Under the pieces are notes generated by a model that worked only from the letters and a program-made list of their open reading frames with translations, had not been told where the DNA came from and did not search any database. A stretch of DNA of 64,000 nucleotides from the NCBI GenBank assembly GCA_944470555.2, contig OX104130.1:55027491-55091490 (forward strand), in the 5' to 3' direction. Below, in pieces: positions 34,695 through 46,131 of this stretch (positions are counted from its first letter, which is position 1; each line of letters opens with the position of its first letter). Source of the stretch: Heterobilharzia americana. Taxonomy: Eukaryota; Platyhelminthes; Trematoda; Strigeidida; Schistosomatidae. The translations under genes were made by a program, and so were the position numbers.

Positions 34695-34742
34695 TGATCT
34701 GTCTGAAGAGTCCCAAATAGGACGAAACGTGTATCCTAGATT
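34695..34742 (+). ncRNA. Candidate hammerhead ribozyme, first core in SINE-alpha compound
   Basis: Catalytic segment CTGAAGAG (34703-34710), stem II TCC/GGA with loop CAAATA, then CGAAA. A short stem III (ACGTGTAT) and a cleavage triplet ATC follow. Stem I can form between GATCTG upstream and CTAGATT downstream with four standard pairs plus wobbles. All invariant core bases (CUGANGA, GAAA) are present. The very short stem III is characteristic of the schistosome Sm-alpha ribozyme class. It would self-cleave the transcript; activity is not demonstrated. Confidence 0.55.
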
Positions 34743-35004
34743 CCATTCCTAGCCACTATCCATCATTACTATAACTACACAGGTATTTCGAGGCATCCAC
34801 ACAGGAGCCCATAAGCCAATAGAGACCGATCAATTCGGTCCAATCAAAGACGGTATTATACAAGCAATTATACTAAAACTATACCCCTCGCACAAGAAGG
34901 GGCTATCGTAGCTCGGTGGTGTGGTGGATAATGCTCTGGGATTTGAAGCGGTTGGCCTCCAGTTCGAATCCCGGTGGGAATAACACCATTCACTGGGAGA
35001 CAAG

Positions 35005-35055
35005 TACAACCGACTGACGAGTCCCAAGTAGGACGAAATGTGTATCCGGGATTCC
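35005..35055 (+). ncRNA. Candidate hammerhead ribozyme, second core in SINE-alpha compound
   Basis: CTGACGAG (35014-35021), stem II TCC/GGA with loop CAAGTA, CGAAA, stem III ATGTGTAT, and cleavage triplet ATC. The invariant core is intact. Stem I (ACAACCGA against CGGGATTCC) has mismatches next to the core, so activity is less certain than for the copy 311 bases upstream. Confidence 0.45.
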
Positions 35056-35100
35056 ACTGGTAGCCACTATCCATCCTTACTATAACAATATAATTGTGTT

Positions 35101-35885
35101 TAAATTCACTTAGTCTTAAGTCTTCCTCCAAATTCAAATGGTTATGTGGCTTATGATTTTTTTGTTATCTATGCCATTATTTGTAATAATAGTCATTTTT
35201 TAATCTATTACGCTTGATTAGCTTTTCACATGTTTTTCTTCACGCTGTATAAGCCAATAAATCTTCATAACTGATTAATAAACCGTAAAAAATAACGAGT
35301 AGAGAATGTTTGTTTTTCTTTTACACACACACACACACGTACACACATACGCTCACAAGTATATAATAACTATTGTTCCCGAATACCAATGGCGAAAAAC
35401 AACACTTTCAATTATGTTATCAACAGCAGCCTATTGGTTTTGTTGTTTTTAAAGTGGCACATGCACACACACACACATACACAAACAAAATGCCTACAAT
35501 TATTCAATACATGTCCAATATTTACTAGTTTTGTTGTTCAAATCAAGTGAAATTCTATGCTTCATTTAATTTCAAACATGTACACTATGTAAAGTTTCAA
35601 TATTCTATAAGTTAGAAAACTGTGTATTTATAGCTAAACCGTCAAAGAAAACTCTGAAATTTTGAAAAGTGAAAGAGATAATCTTATATGATGACAAACT
35701 TGTTGTAAAGTCGACCATTTTGATGGAATAAGGAATTAGACGACTGTCTTATCCTAACCATGAGTCATAAGTTAACTTCCAAGTTTAGAACTTAATATTC
35801 GCTTATTAGTGAAAGAGTTATATAGGTGGTGATAATGTACTTAATCAGGAACGAACGGACCTGTAATACACCTTGGTACCAAGAT
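35101..35885. other. AT-rich spacer with (CA)n tracts
   Basis: Short CA-rich microsatellites lie at about 35322-35345 and 35460-35480. No gene or element otherwise recognised. Confidence 0.5.
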
Positions 35886-36020
35886 TACTGAAAAAATACT
35901 GGGTGCCTACTGCTGAGGAATCCTATACTAGGACAAAAAAGCTGTCCAGTCCTCCTGAGTTGGTAATTGTTCTCCAAGTGATGTCAGTACATGATCAATA
36001 CTACCTAAAAATAAATATAT
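35886..36020 (+). mobile_element. SINE-beta fragment (hammerhead-like end)
   Basis: CTACTGCTGAGGAATCCTAT then ACTAGGACAAAAAAGCTGTC and CAG, followed by the family's 3' region (CCAAGTGATGTCAGTACATG then ATCAATACTACC). GAAA has become AAAA, so the ribozyme-like core is dead. The tRNA-like part is missing. Confidence 0.65.
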
Positions 36021-37037
36021 GGCTAAATAACCTTCTACAGTGTCTCTGGGTGACTTTTGTTGAGTTTAGGCATTCACCCGTTAACATTCGCTATTTTTGT
36101 TTCCTCTTCGCGCTGATCAGTAGCAAGACACTCAGAGTCCCTAACTTAGCCATTAAGTGACAAATAAGTTAAGCATCGTCCCCTAAAATAACGTTTTAAT
36201 CTCAGATTGATTATCAAACTTCTTGTCTGAGCACTTTTTACCATGTAGCCTGTTTTTGTCTTTTGTTATTGGTACTTATACATAGGTAAGGTACTGATTA
36301 GTTTGCTAACAATGCACGGTAAATCATGTAAGACTGGTCGGGTGTTAGACAGTAGGAACATAAACAGCCTCTTAAAAACTTTCCACATGCTAATAAACTC
36401 AGAATCTTTGCATTTAGGATGCTTCATAGTAGTTTATAACACTAGTAACTCAGATAAAGACTACCAAAACCTTTTAGTTATACACAACTAGTTACTTATG
36501 AGTAATATAAAGTTTTTTAACGATTAAATCGTTTTTGACAAGCTATTTTTCATGTTTCAAGAGGAAAAACTGGTAGCAGTTTCAATACGAAAGTACTTTT
36601 TTAAAATTTAAGGATATCCTAATGGGCGATATGAGTAGTCGTACATCATCAATGCTAACACCAAGTTTCACCAAAGTTGTATGAAAATCATTTGAAATGA
36701 ATATTACATCATACAGAAGACAATGAATGGAGAGGAAGATGTGTTCAATCTCTTAGGCAACATTCGTTACAACGATGAAGCGAATTACAGATTGCTTCAA
36801 AATGCACCATACCAACAAAGTGAACAGCATCTCTGCTTGACACAAGGTCTTTAGCTTATTCAGTTCAATAAAATCAAAACCAGTGAAACCTAATACCGAA
36901 TGAACGTGCGTCTACTATATTTCGAAAATTGTTCTTTGCTACAGTATTATTTTGATTTCAAGATCTGTGTTGCAAGAAGACTCTGCGATAAAACACTCCG
37001 GATGTTTATGAATTCCATATTATCATTGCTTTTCCCC
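36021..37037. other. No recognised feature
   Basis: AT-rich; short frames only. Confidence 0.4.
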
Positions 37038-40000
37038 ACTGAAATCAATTATTATTATTTATTATTTGTCCCTTGGGTTCATAATGGAACATAGGGATTC
37101 AGTAGCACGTCTCAACTCCACTCTGTTCTATGCAATCTTTTGAAACTGGCTCCACAACAGCCCACAACCTCTCATTTCCTCCTCACACCATCTCCCCCAT
37201 GTCACCCTCACCACGGACACTCAACTCATCGTTTCCCATCAGGGTTCCACTCGACGACTTGACATGGCACGTGATATCCCCAGTCGGTCTTCTCAGTGTA
37301 TGCCCAATCCATCTACACTTCCTTCCAATGCATATTTGTTGGGTGGTAGGTTCTTGGCTGGTTCGTTATCAGCCAGCCAGATTTCCTTCTTGCTTATTCT
37401 CATTATTCTGGCCATCTGATCTTCAGTAACGAGCCAGTGTAAGCAGTTATTGATGAATGTCTGTAGTTTGTTGCAAATGCCTTTCGTAACACGTCAAGTC
37501 TCTCAACCATCACATAGCAGCTCTGACTTGACACTGGTGGTGAAAATCCGGATGTTGTTCACGCTTTATGCCGAGTGCAGAAGATCTCCACACTGGTTTC
37601 AGGTTGGTGAACGCTTGTCTTGCTGTCTTTCCGATCCTGGCTGGCTTTGACGTCCTCGTCTGTGCCTGTGCCACCAAGCTTCCCATTGTGAATCACTTGG
37701 CCGGCATGTGGCATCTTCATATAGTTGTTGAATGAGGCTGATAAAGGTTTGTGGTATTCTGTAAAGTTGAAGCAACTGCCTGTCAAATTACTTGTCCGTC
37801 GACGCTATCGAAGGCCTCTTCAAAGTCGATGAATTTGAGGTAAGGTAAAGAGTCGAGTGACATTCTATACTCTGTTCTATGATAATGAGTAGCGCTGCAA
37901 TTTGATCCACACATCATTTGTACTTCCTGAATCCAGTCAGCCAGTCAGCCAGCCAACCTGTTCCGCTCGTAACTTTGAATCCACTGCACCTCTTAACCTC
38001 TCCAGGATGATGTGGCATGATATTTTGCTTGTTATGGGTGGACAGCAGCATGATTCCGCGCCAGTTCTTGCAAACACTTAGCTCACCCCTCATCGGGAGT
38101 TTGACAAGGTAGCCCATCTTACAGTCAATGGGCAGGTACCTTTCCTTCCTTACAAACCTTCCACAGTGGTGATGTGAGCATGTTCGGTGTTGCCCTACGT
38201 CTGTTTTCAGTGCTTCTGATGGGATTCCATATGGTCCTACTGCTTTCCCTCATTTTAGCAACTATATGGCGTTCAGGACTTCGACTTTCGTCGGAGGGCT
38301 TGTCTTCACTTGTAGTTCTGTGGCTGGGTTGCAGGTGGTATTTGTGGACGAGGTGCAGGTGGTAATACTGGTCGATTCAAGAGCTTCTTGAAGTGGTCAA
38401 CCCATTGTCTCCTTGGTTTCTCCTCTTCGGTGGTAAATAAGTTTCCTTCACTATCTTTTATCGCTTTCACCTGCATTCATCTCTTCCCAGATGGTAGCCT
38501 GGTTATTTGATACAATGTAGTCAGGTCTCTCTCTGTCTCTCCTACCAGCCTGCAGCCTGCAGCCTGTTCTGCTTCACTTGCCAGTGTGTCGTGGAAGTGT
38601 CTTTTGTCTTTGCGTGCTCACTCTTCTTCACTTCTTTGCCTAGTGTAGTGTTTTATGCATTGTACTCAGTTCCTCTTGTCGTTGTGCATCCTTGCACTGG
38701 TTCATCTTATGCCTCCCCATCCTCCTCTCCCTGTTCTATCACCTTCCATGTGTCCGTCGAGATCCTTTTCTCTTCTCGTCTTGCTTCTTCTTGCTTCCTA
38801 ACACGTTGTGCAGATCTCCTTCCACATCTATTGCAAAGACTTCCAGTGTTCTTCCACACAGGTTCCCTCAGGATATGTTGCTCAATATCTCCCACTTTCT
38901 CATGGTGGCTGACTGATGTCAAGATGTTCTTTGTAGTTTCGTCATTCAGTTCAGTTTCTCTTCTCAGTGGGTGTTGAACTTCAACTCTGACCTATCACCA
39001 GCTTCCTTGAAGGCTTTCAACTTGATTTCGAAGGCAGGTTCCTTACACTAGATAGTGAGTGGTGTCAACCAACAGCTGCTCCCCTTCTCGATCTTGTGTC
39101 AAGTAGGCTGACTGCCTCTCCACCTTCTTCACATTGACATGAAGTCGATCTGATTTTTGGTATAGTGTGTCCTGGTGTCTGGTGAAATCCATGTCACTCG
39201 CTTTGTGGATATCCTTGTGCTTGAACACACTGCCTGACTCCAATCACCAAATCGTTGAATGCACAGAATTCTGCAAACAATTCTCCATTCTCACTCATCA
39301 TTTCACTGAGTGCTTCTCGACCCATGATGATGAGTTCTCTTCCTGTGTTGTCTGCTCCCAGTCTGCCATTCATATCACCACACCCATTACAATTTTGATG
39401 TCCAACTGGAGTGGGTTCTTGTTTAGTGTTGATTGCAGTTGTTTGTATAATTCCTCCTTCTCCTCTTCATCCGCATTATTTGTGGGTGTGTAGAGTAGCA
39501 TTGAATGATTGTGACTTTCCTCCTTTTGAGTTGAATCCATCTTACTGTGATGATCGTGATCGTGGAGGATGAGATTGGTTCCCACTGCATGAGAGAGAGC
39601 CTTCGATGCTGTTGGGAATATCATGATAGCCACTCCGAAACTCAGTGTGCTGGTGATTGTCGTCTGGGTGACAATATTGGAGTAGATTATTGACTCTCCA
39701 GTTAAGAGTTTGTAGAGTCCACTTCCATTCCATCTGCAGATTCCTCGCAAATTCCTAATACTTCAACACAATACCTTTTCATGTCGTTTGCAATCTGGGC
39801 AGCTCTGCCAACTAGGTTCATACATGGTGCGGACATTCCACGTCCCCATCCTTACTTTCGCTTTCATGGAGAGGAGAGAAGATACATCGGCCGACTGGCT
39901 TCCCGAAGGCTTTCACCAACTGGCCTCATTTCGTCTTTTCGATTCTAGCAAGGAACAAGTTTTTATTTTTTATATTTTGTTTGTGCTTTGAAGTTTGTTT

Positions 40001-40123
40001 AGGTATTGGATTGGTTTTCCGGTTAGAGTTGTTAGCCCTATGCCCAACCTTTCCTCTTAACCCAGGCTTAGGACCAGTTAGTAAGCAGTGAACTAGTTAA
40101 CCAGGCGAGGTACTGAAATCAAT
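37038..40123 (-). mobile_element. RTE-A retrotransposon with both ends and perfect 12-bp target-site duplication
   Basis: ACTGAAATCAAT flanks the element at 37038-37049 and 40112-40123. The 3' end is at left (complement of an AATAATAATAATT tail) and the 5' end at right (ACCTCGCCTGG in sense). The sense strand keeps endonuclease pieces (WNVRT area near 39830; LLTGESIIYSNIVTQTTITS; GVAIMIF). Then comes the linker, RT pieces (FEEAFDS near 37820) and the C-terminal end. Relative to the 62-64 kb copy about 430 bases are missing at 37671-37680, joined at a shared CACC. Adding them to the 3,062-bp body gives the 3.5 kb of the 27-30.5 kb copy. Frameshifted throughout. Confidence 0.9.
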
Positions 40124-41249
40124 GAGTAATACGAATGCAACTCTGAACAGGCTGACTTTGTAAGAAATACTACTTGGTTATTTCTTATAAACAATTTTCA
40201 TAACAGACAAACATCAGTCAAAGAACTCGTAGATGATTGGGTATTGGTTCCGTTTTCAAGCAAGTTGGCAAATGATCTTTAACTCATGAACTGCTTCTAG
40301 TGAGCTGAATCTACCAACAAGATCAGACCTAATACACAGCTTATAGTTGGGAGGGCTTCTCTAGACGATATACTACCACGAAAACTCATATAGTAATCTA
40401 TCTGAACTATCTTGTTTACTGTCAACATGAAGGGAAAATTCAGTGTTACTATCTTTATGTTGAACAATTTTATAACTCACTGGAATTTCTGGTGCTAATT
40501 TCATCCGGTCATTATAGGTAGGGTTTAAAAACAATTCATATTTCGGCACCATGTTTGAGCTATTTCGACCTTATTTGCGAATGACAGAACTGTACTTCGT
40601 TCAGAAGATGACATAGGAAGTAATAAAATTGCCATTTCCCTTGTTATTGGTCGACTAAGGATCACACTGTAGCTGACATTTATCTTCAACAACTTCGACC
40701 TCACCCTAACATACAGTCTACTGAGATTAAAACGTCTTCAGGATGATGTGACAGCTTTCTAGAAGGTGATCAAACCCAACCATCTCTAGTTGATATTTTC
40801 GTATGTCATTACGTACAACTAAATAAATCATTAGTGGTGTCACTGACTTTGCATTGTTGGTGTTTTCAGTGCACAATAAACAAATAATTTCTGGGAGTGA
40901 AGGTAATTTTCAAGCCATTTTAATAATTGAGTTTGTATAGGAAAAGTATAGCCCTCTGTTATTCTAGAGACTTGCATGTCATTTTTATACCGGATACTGG
41001 TAACTCGCATATAACCGAACAATCACTTTCATATATCTACTGTAGTCATTCTCGATGACCAACTAAGAGCAACTTATCTAACATTTTGATCTGTGGATTA
41101 GTTATCTATCTCAATGTGATTAAGTTCCTAAATAGACATTAAATAATTGCTGAATGAAACTGTAACAAGTTGTGAATCAGAAAAACTGTTGGACCCAAGA
41201 ATTTTCAGTCAACTAGTTATTGAAGATACTAGTGTGGTTAACAGCAATG
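40124..41249. other. No recognised feature
   Basis: AT-rich, without supported genes or repeats. Confidence 0.4.
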
Positions 41250-41600
41250 TGAATTCCACTGTTAGCCACTATCCAACATTAACAATCAAACCAAAGTTAC
41301 TGAAAATATCCAGACATCTGCGCAGGTTCCCATTTGCCAATAGTAGCAGATCAATTTGATGTCATCAAAGACAGGAGATTACAAGTTATCACATTAAAAC
41401 TATGCTTGTCACACAAGGAGTAGCTAACGATATTCGATAGCCTATTGGGTAGCAATCTGACGTTTGGAGCCATTGGTTCTGGGTTCCAGTTTAGTCGGGA
41501 ACAACGTCACCTACTAGCAAGCGCATTTATTCAGCTGACCAGCTCAAAATAGGACAAAAAATGTGTCATCAATTCCACTACTACCTACCGCTATCTTTTA
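41250..41600 (+). mobile_element. SINE-alpha copy, longer than unit length, decayed
   Basis: The end segment ATTCCACTGTTAGCCACTAT appears at 41254. The tail (CCAGACATCTGCGCAGGTTC), AGATTACAAGTTATCACATT and the tRNA-like part follow. The end segment recurs (ATTCCACTACTACC) about 317 bases later. The hammerhead core is destroyed (GCTGACCAGC; GACAAAAAATG). Confidence 0.65.
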
Positions 41601-42075
41601 TTACTATGGAAAGTAAATTAATGAATATTTATAGCAGTACTGATATACGTGATACTCTACTTATGGAAGCCGAGCTGTAAACATATTATGTATATGAATC
41701 CGAAGGAATCTGAGCAACATTTTCCAAGCTATCACTTGATTATTTTTAATGCCCTATTACATGAGCTATTCTATAGTGTAGACAGATGAAAGATCTGTCA
41801 TTCACTGTCTGAACATTTTGTGATTAGTCTTCCTCCTATGGTAAGATGTAGACTAAAAGAGTTGATCACTCTCATTTCAATAGATAAGAACAGTAAACTA
41901 ATAATTTAGTTCTCTTGCTTAACAAATGTTATGAACAGTGGAGATTTTGAAATTCTTCCTAACTTTTCAGAAATAATATTAATCAGTCCTAAGGTCTCTT
42001 GATGGCCCATTTAGATCGTCATCAGATAACATTTTTTTCACCCTGATTTTCTGACCGGTAGAGGTAAAGCCTGAT
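41601..42075. other. No recognised feature
   Basis: AT-rich; nothing supportable. Confidence 0.35.
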
Positions 42076-42345
42076 GGTCGTGAGGACAAATACTCAAAGA
42101 TGACATTGGGTGGCGGTTGCGCTATATTGTGAGCCAACAGAAGTTGGAAATATGGACCACTGGATTCTGACCCAGGGGTTCAGTGGCGATGCGCTGGCCA
42201 CGGAACCCGAAGGTCGTGGGTCCTATCCTGGCAGGGTCGTGGGTGCAAGCTGCTGAGTCCCATACTAGAACGAAACAGCTGTCCAGTGCTCACAGGTTTC
42301 CCTTGCTCTCCAGCTGATGTCAATCTACGATGAATACCAACTAGA
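42076..42345 (+). mobile_element. SINE-beta, near full-length copy
   Basis: 5' region GAGGACAAATACTCAAAGAT then GACATTGGGTGGC, shared with 55.64 kb. The box-A-like GGTTCAGTGGCGATGCGCTG and box-B-like GTGGGTCCTATCC follow. Then the hammerhead-like end: CTGCTGAGTCCCATACTAGA, ACGAAACAGCTGTCCAGTGC. The 3' region is CCAGCTGATGTCAATCTACG then ATGAATACCAAC. Three bases of the CTGAGGAG core are deleted. Confidence 0.75.
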
Positions 42346-44487
42346 AATATAAATTATCTGTTTCAACTTATTTTCAAGATTCGGCGATTTTGTTCATCAC
42401 CAATTCCTTGATGGTTTAATCATTATTCTTCGCTAAAATTTATAAATACCTGGTTTTATCATGGGAAAACGCCTAACTTTTATTTCATTCAAACTTTTAG
42501 AAAGCCTTTTATTACTTCACTCATCATTCTCATAATTTAAAAGGGAATATTATGTTAATAGTCAGAGTTAGGCGGTAGGAAGTCGTACATACAGGTTTTA
42601 GCCTTGTTAAGATTCGTCAATAAGGCATAAGATGTCAAACATCTAAAGATTCCTATAACATTACTAAGAAGCAATACTCTGAAAGAAAGATATTCTTTCA
42701 ATAAATTCTTATCACGTTCTACAATCATAAAATCCATTCGTACAAGCCACATCCTTTGGGATATATCTAACTTTGTAACCGAATTGATTGAAGGGATTAA
42801 AGGCAAAGACTCGGCTTGATTTCGTGCTGTACAAATGTATTTTATAATTCTAGAACGCGGTGGAATTTATTGAAAAGAATATTTCTTTGTTCAGACTACT
42901 GATTTTTAAATGTTTGAAATCTTAAAGTTCTCCTGAGTATCTAATTGCGTTGAAAGTACTCAACAAGTTCCTGAAGTTCAAAGTAAGGCTTATTGAATTC
43001 AAAATACATGTTGAGTACATCAAAGATTGTATTCAGAAGAATCATTATGCGAAATATTTGTAGTTTCAGAGGAAATGTTTTCCTCTTAGATATTCAAACC
43101 CACACCATCCAGTGCTGAAGCCAGAAACGTTATCACTGAGCTGTTTAGGTCACAACTGACATCCTATGGAACTGAATTAGATACACTGTTTGGTCATGAG
43201 AGAGTAAGAAATATCATGTTGTCTAGTCCTGAGTGTTGGTAGAATCTTACCGGTCCTTTTTCAGCGTTCTTTTAGGGTGCTAAGAGTCGACCGAAGGAAG
43301 CCATATACCTAGATTTCATAGTAGTAAAGACTTATTATCTAAAGTAAATTCCTAATTACTGCTATAATTACGCTGATAATATGCTGAAAATAATGATTAT
43401 TTGTCTTCCTTTGCTAGGAGGAGAAAGATGAAGCATTACTTATACATGAATAAACGGTATAAAACATGATTTAATGACAGTGGGTGTTTTAGAAACCATA
43501 TAAATAGGTAAAATATGCATACATCATACAGAAAGTGAGCGAATTTGAGCATTGAATGCTATGTTCTTTAAAAGTCTCGGTAACACTTCAGGATAACTTT
43601 TAGCATCACCCCAAAATTCATTGTTCAATACATTTTAAATTAGGTTGAGTTCAATAGATAACACCTTTAAAAAAAATATATACACCATGATGCATCTCAT
43701 ATTAGAGGTAAAATAAGAAATTTTCAGTCTACAGTGGATTTATCTGACAGACATATTTTCAACAACAAAATATACAAGGTATACGAAGTCATTATAGTTC
43801 ATCAATAGAAATATCTCAACATAAAATTTTTGCCTATAGAAGGAGGTGAGTAAGCCAAAATTAATCTCTGAAGCTAAAACTAGTGAATATAAATAATTTC
43901 CAAGGTTTCAGATACAAGTGCCAAAAAAACGCGATATCTAGATCTAGGATTTCCTACCAATTATCTGCAACCAACTAACGCAGAACATGCGTTTTGTGTT
44001 CTACCGCTAATTTCTATTAAATAACGTGCATTGAATCAATCAGATGTTAAACAGCTACAGTTGTTTACCAAGTGAAACCCATAAGTTTCAGGTTTTCGGA
44101 AATGTATTCAAAGAACACGTCAGGACCCACCTTTCTATCTTTTCAGCATACTTCTAATGAAAAATTAGATACGATTTCATATTAACGATTAGTTATGCTA
44201 TTCAATTTGCAGCATACACGAAGTAAATCAAATATTGAATGCAGCTACTTATTTCAGATGTTTTGAGGAACGGTCAATTATAGTCTTCACAAATAACCTA
44301 GAATTGATAACCAAGCTCTATTCTGTAACCAACAGGCTAAGTATTTCTACCTCAGGTTGAAATAAACTTAGTAATGGGTAGTTGAAAGCAGCCAGTGATA
44401 GGTTCACTACTAGATTTCATATCATTCAACACTCATCAGCTAAACATATGCTTTTAGTCTGAAAGAACTAAAAATACTCTTTCCAAC
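42346..44487. other. 2.1 kb, essentially without recognised features
   Basis: The one exception is a tRNA-like SINE scrap at 43075-43155. A minus frame at 42555-42806 has no motif. Confidence 0.4.
43075..43155 (-). mobile_element. tRNA-like SINE fragment
   Basis: Sense strand shows AACAGCTCAGTGATAACGTT (box A-like) and GTGTGGGTTTGAATAT (box B-like) about 30 bases apart. Too short to assign to a family. Confidence 0.4.
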
Positions 44488-46131
44488 ATCCACATGAATC
44501 TTGCTCCTGTCCACATCAATCAAAATATTAAGCCACATTATCCTGAAGAGAATAAAAAATCCTCTGCATTCCAAATTACGACAGGGATAGACTTGCTAGA
44601 TGGCTGGCTTCAGGCAAAACAAATCATATGCGGAACAAATTGTAACGCTACGCTACGCATCATCGTAGAACAGAGCACACAATGGCAGTCAACTCTCTAC
44701 CTCAAATCAAATTCATCCACTTTGAAAAGCCTTTGATAGCGTCATCGACCGAAAAGTAATTTGGAAGCTGCTTCAACACTACACTTTTAACGCCACAAAC
44801 ATTTATCAACCCCATTCAACAGTATCCATATCTTATATGTTGCTACATACCAAGTGATCCAAAATGGAAATCTCAATGATGCCTTTGAAGTGAAGACAGC
44901 AGTAAGACAAGGCCACCGCCCACTATCACCGATCACCTTCCTGATTGTGGTAGACTCGGCTCTACTAGACTGGACTGGACTGGACTGGACTGAATCATGC
45001 AAGAAACTGTGAGGAGCTGTGAGAAGATGGACATACGCTGTTGACCAATGAAATGACCCTAGAAGAAGATTTGGATTTCACCAACGATGATGATTTATAT
45101 CTAGTGTCTTGTCGCGAAAGCTCGAAGATCCATAGGCGAAAACTAACAAGTTGACAGAAGAGATAGAACAACGAAGGAAGACAGGACTTCCTTCAGGTGA
45201 ACGTAGAGAAGATAGAGATGATGAAGATATCCAACCGACAACAACAACAACAAGAGGCACCAGTCACGATGAACGGGAGAAATCTGAAGGAAGTTGTCTC
45301 TTTCACCTACCTACCACCCCACAACTACCTACCTACCTACCTACCCACCCACGTATCTACCTACCTAGCTACCTAGACAGCATCGTCTCAACTACAGGCG
45401 ATGGCGTCGGCGACACAGATGAGGATATCAAAGCCACCATCAGAAAGACAGCAAGACAGGCCTTACTTCACTAATCTGAAATAATCAGTGTGCAGATCTA
45501 CTGCACCACAAAGCACTGTACTGAGCATAAAGCGTGATGATCATCTCATTTTCAACACTAATGTCAGTCAAGTCAGTCAGTCAGTGCTTCCTTCTATGTG
45601 ATGATTGAGAGACTTGACACGTTACGAAAAGCATTTGCAACAAACTACAGACATGCATCACATCAATAGCTGCCACCTACACTCGTTCACTCGATACTGG
45701 AGATGGAGATCAGAAGGCAAGAAAGAATAAGTGAGAAGGAACTCTGGCTGGCTGGCTGGCTGGCTGACAACGAACCAACGAAGCAAGAATCCCTCACCCA
45801 ACAAATATGCAGAAGGAGAAGAAAGTGGAGAAGGATTGGGCTGGATTGGATTGGGTATACACTGAAAAAGAAGATGTTTTGGAGACATCACACATCAGGC
45901 CATGTCATGCCAGGCGAGGTGGTCGAGTGGAACCCAGATGAGAAATGACGAGTTGGGTGTCCGAGGTGAGGGTGATATGGAGGAGATGGTGTGAGTAAGA
46001 AATGAAAGTTTGTGGTCAGTATTGGAGCCAGGTTGAAAAGACTGGAGAGAAGTGAGTGAAATGGCCACGTGTAACTAAATCCTTATATTCTACCAGGAAC
46101 CCGTTGGATTAATAATAAGATCCACACAAAT
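44488..46131 (+). mobile_element. RTE-A retrotransposon, 5'-truncated, with imperfect target duplication
   Basis: ATCCACATGAAT (44488-44499) and ATCCACACAAAT (46120-46131) match at 10 of 12. The body starts in the RT domain (HINQNIKPHYPEENKKSSAF) and keeps ATLRIIVEQS and a broken motif A. Motif C reads DFTNDDDLYLV near 45085. NVEKIEMMKISNRQQQQQ follows, then a TYL-coding region expanded into (CTAC)n at 45310-45375. The C-terminus includes RRRRKWRRIGLDWIGYTLKK, and the 3' end GGAACCCGTTGGATTAATAA. A GGACT pentamer run lies at about 44965-44990 and GGCT repeats near 45745. Confidence 0.85.

Larger units (their letters stand above)
34505..35100. mobile_element. SINE-alpha compound palindromic insertion with perfect 17-bp target-site duplication
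   Basis: AACAATATAATTGTGTT occurs identically at 34505-34521 and 35084-35100. Between them a minus-strand arm (34522-34689) mirrors the adjacent plus arm (34708-34867) almost perfectly across a 19-base loop. The plus strand then continues through a full tRNA-like region (GTAGCTCGGTGGTGTGGTGG; CAGTTCGAATCCCGG) to a second hammerhead end and GCCACTATCCATCCTTACT. The repeat period between the two plus-strand hammerheads is 311 bases. The plus-strand part is thus longer than one unit, as if copied from a tandem or multimeric RNA. It is the best preserved SINE-alpha in the window. Confidence 0.85.

Noticed and set aside
45310..45375. Short regularly spaced repeats resembling a CRISPR array
   Set aside because: It is a CTAC tetramer microsatellite inside a retrotransposon in a eukaryotic genome; no repeat-spacer structure.
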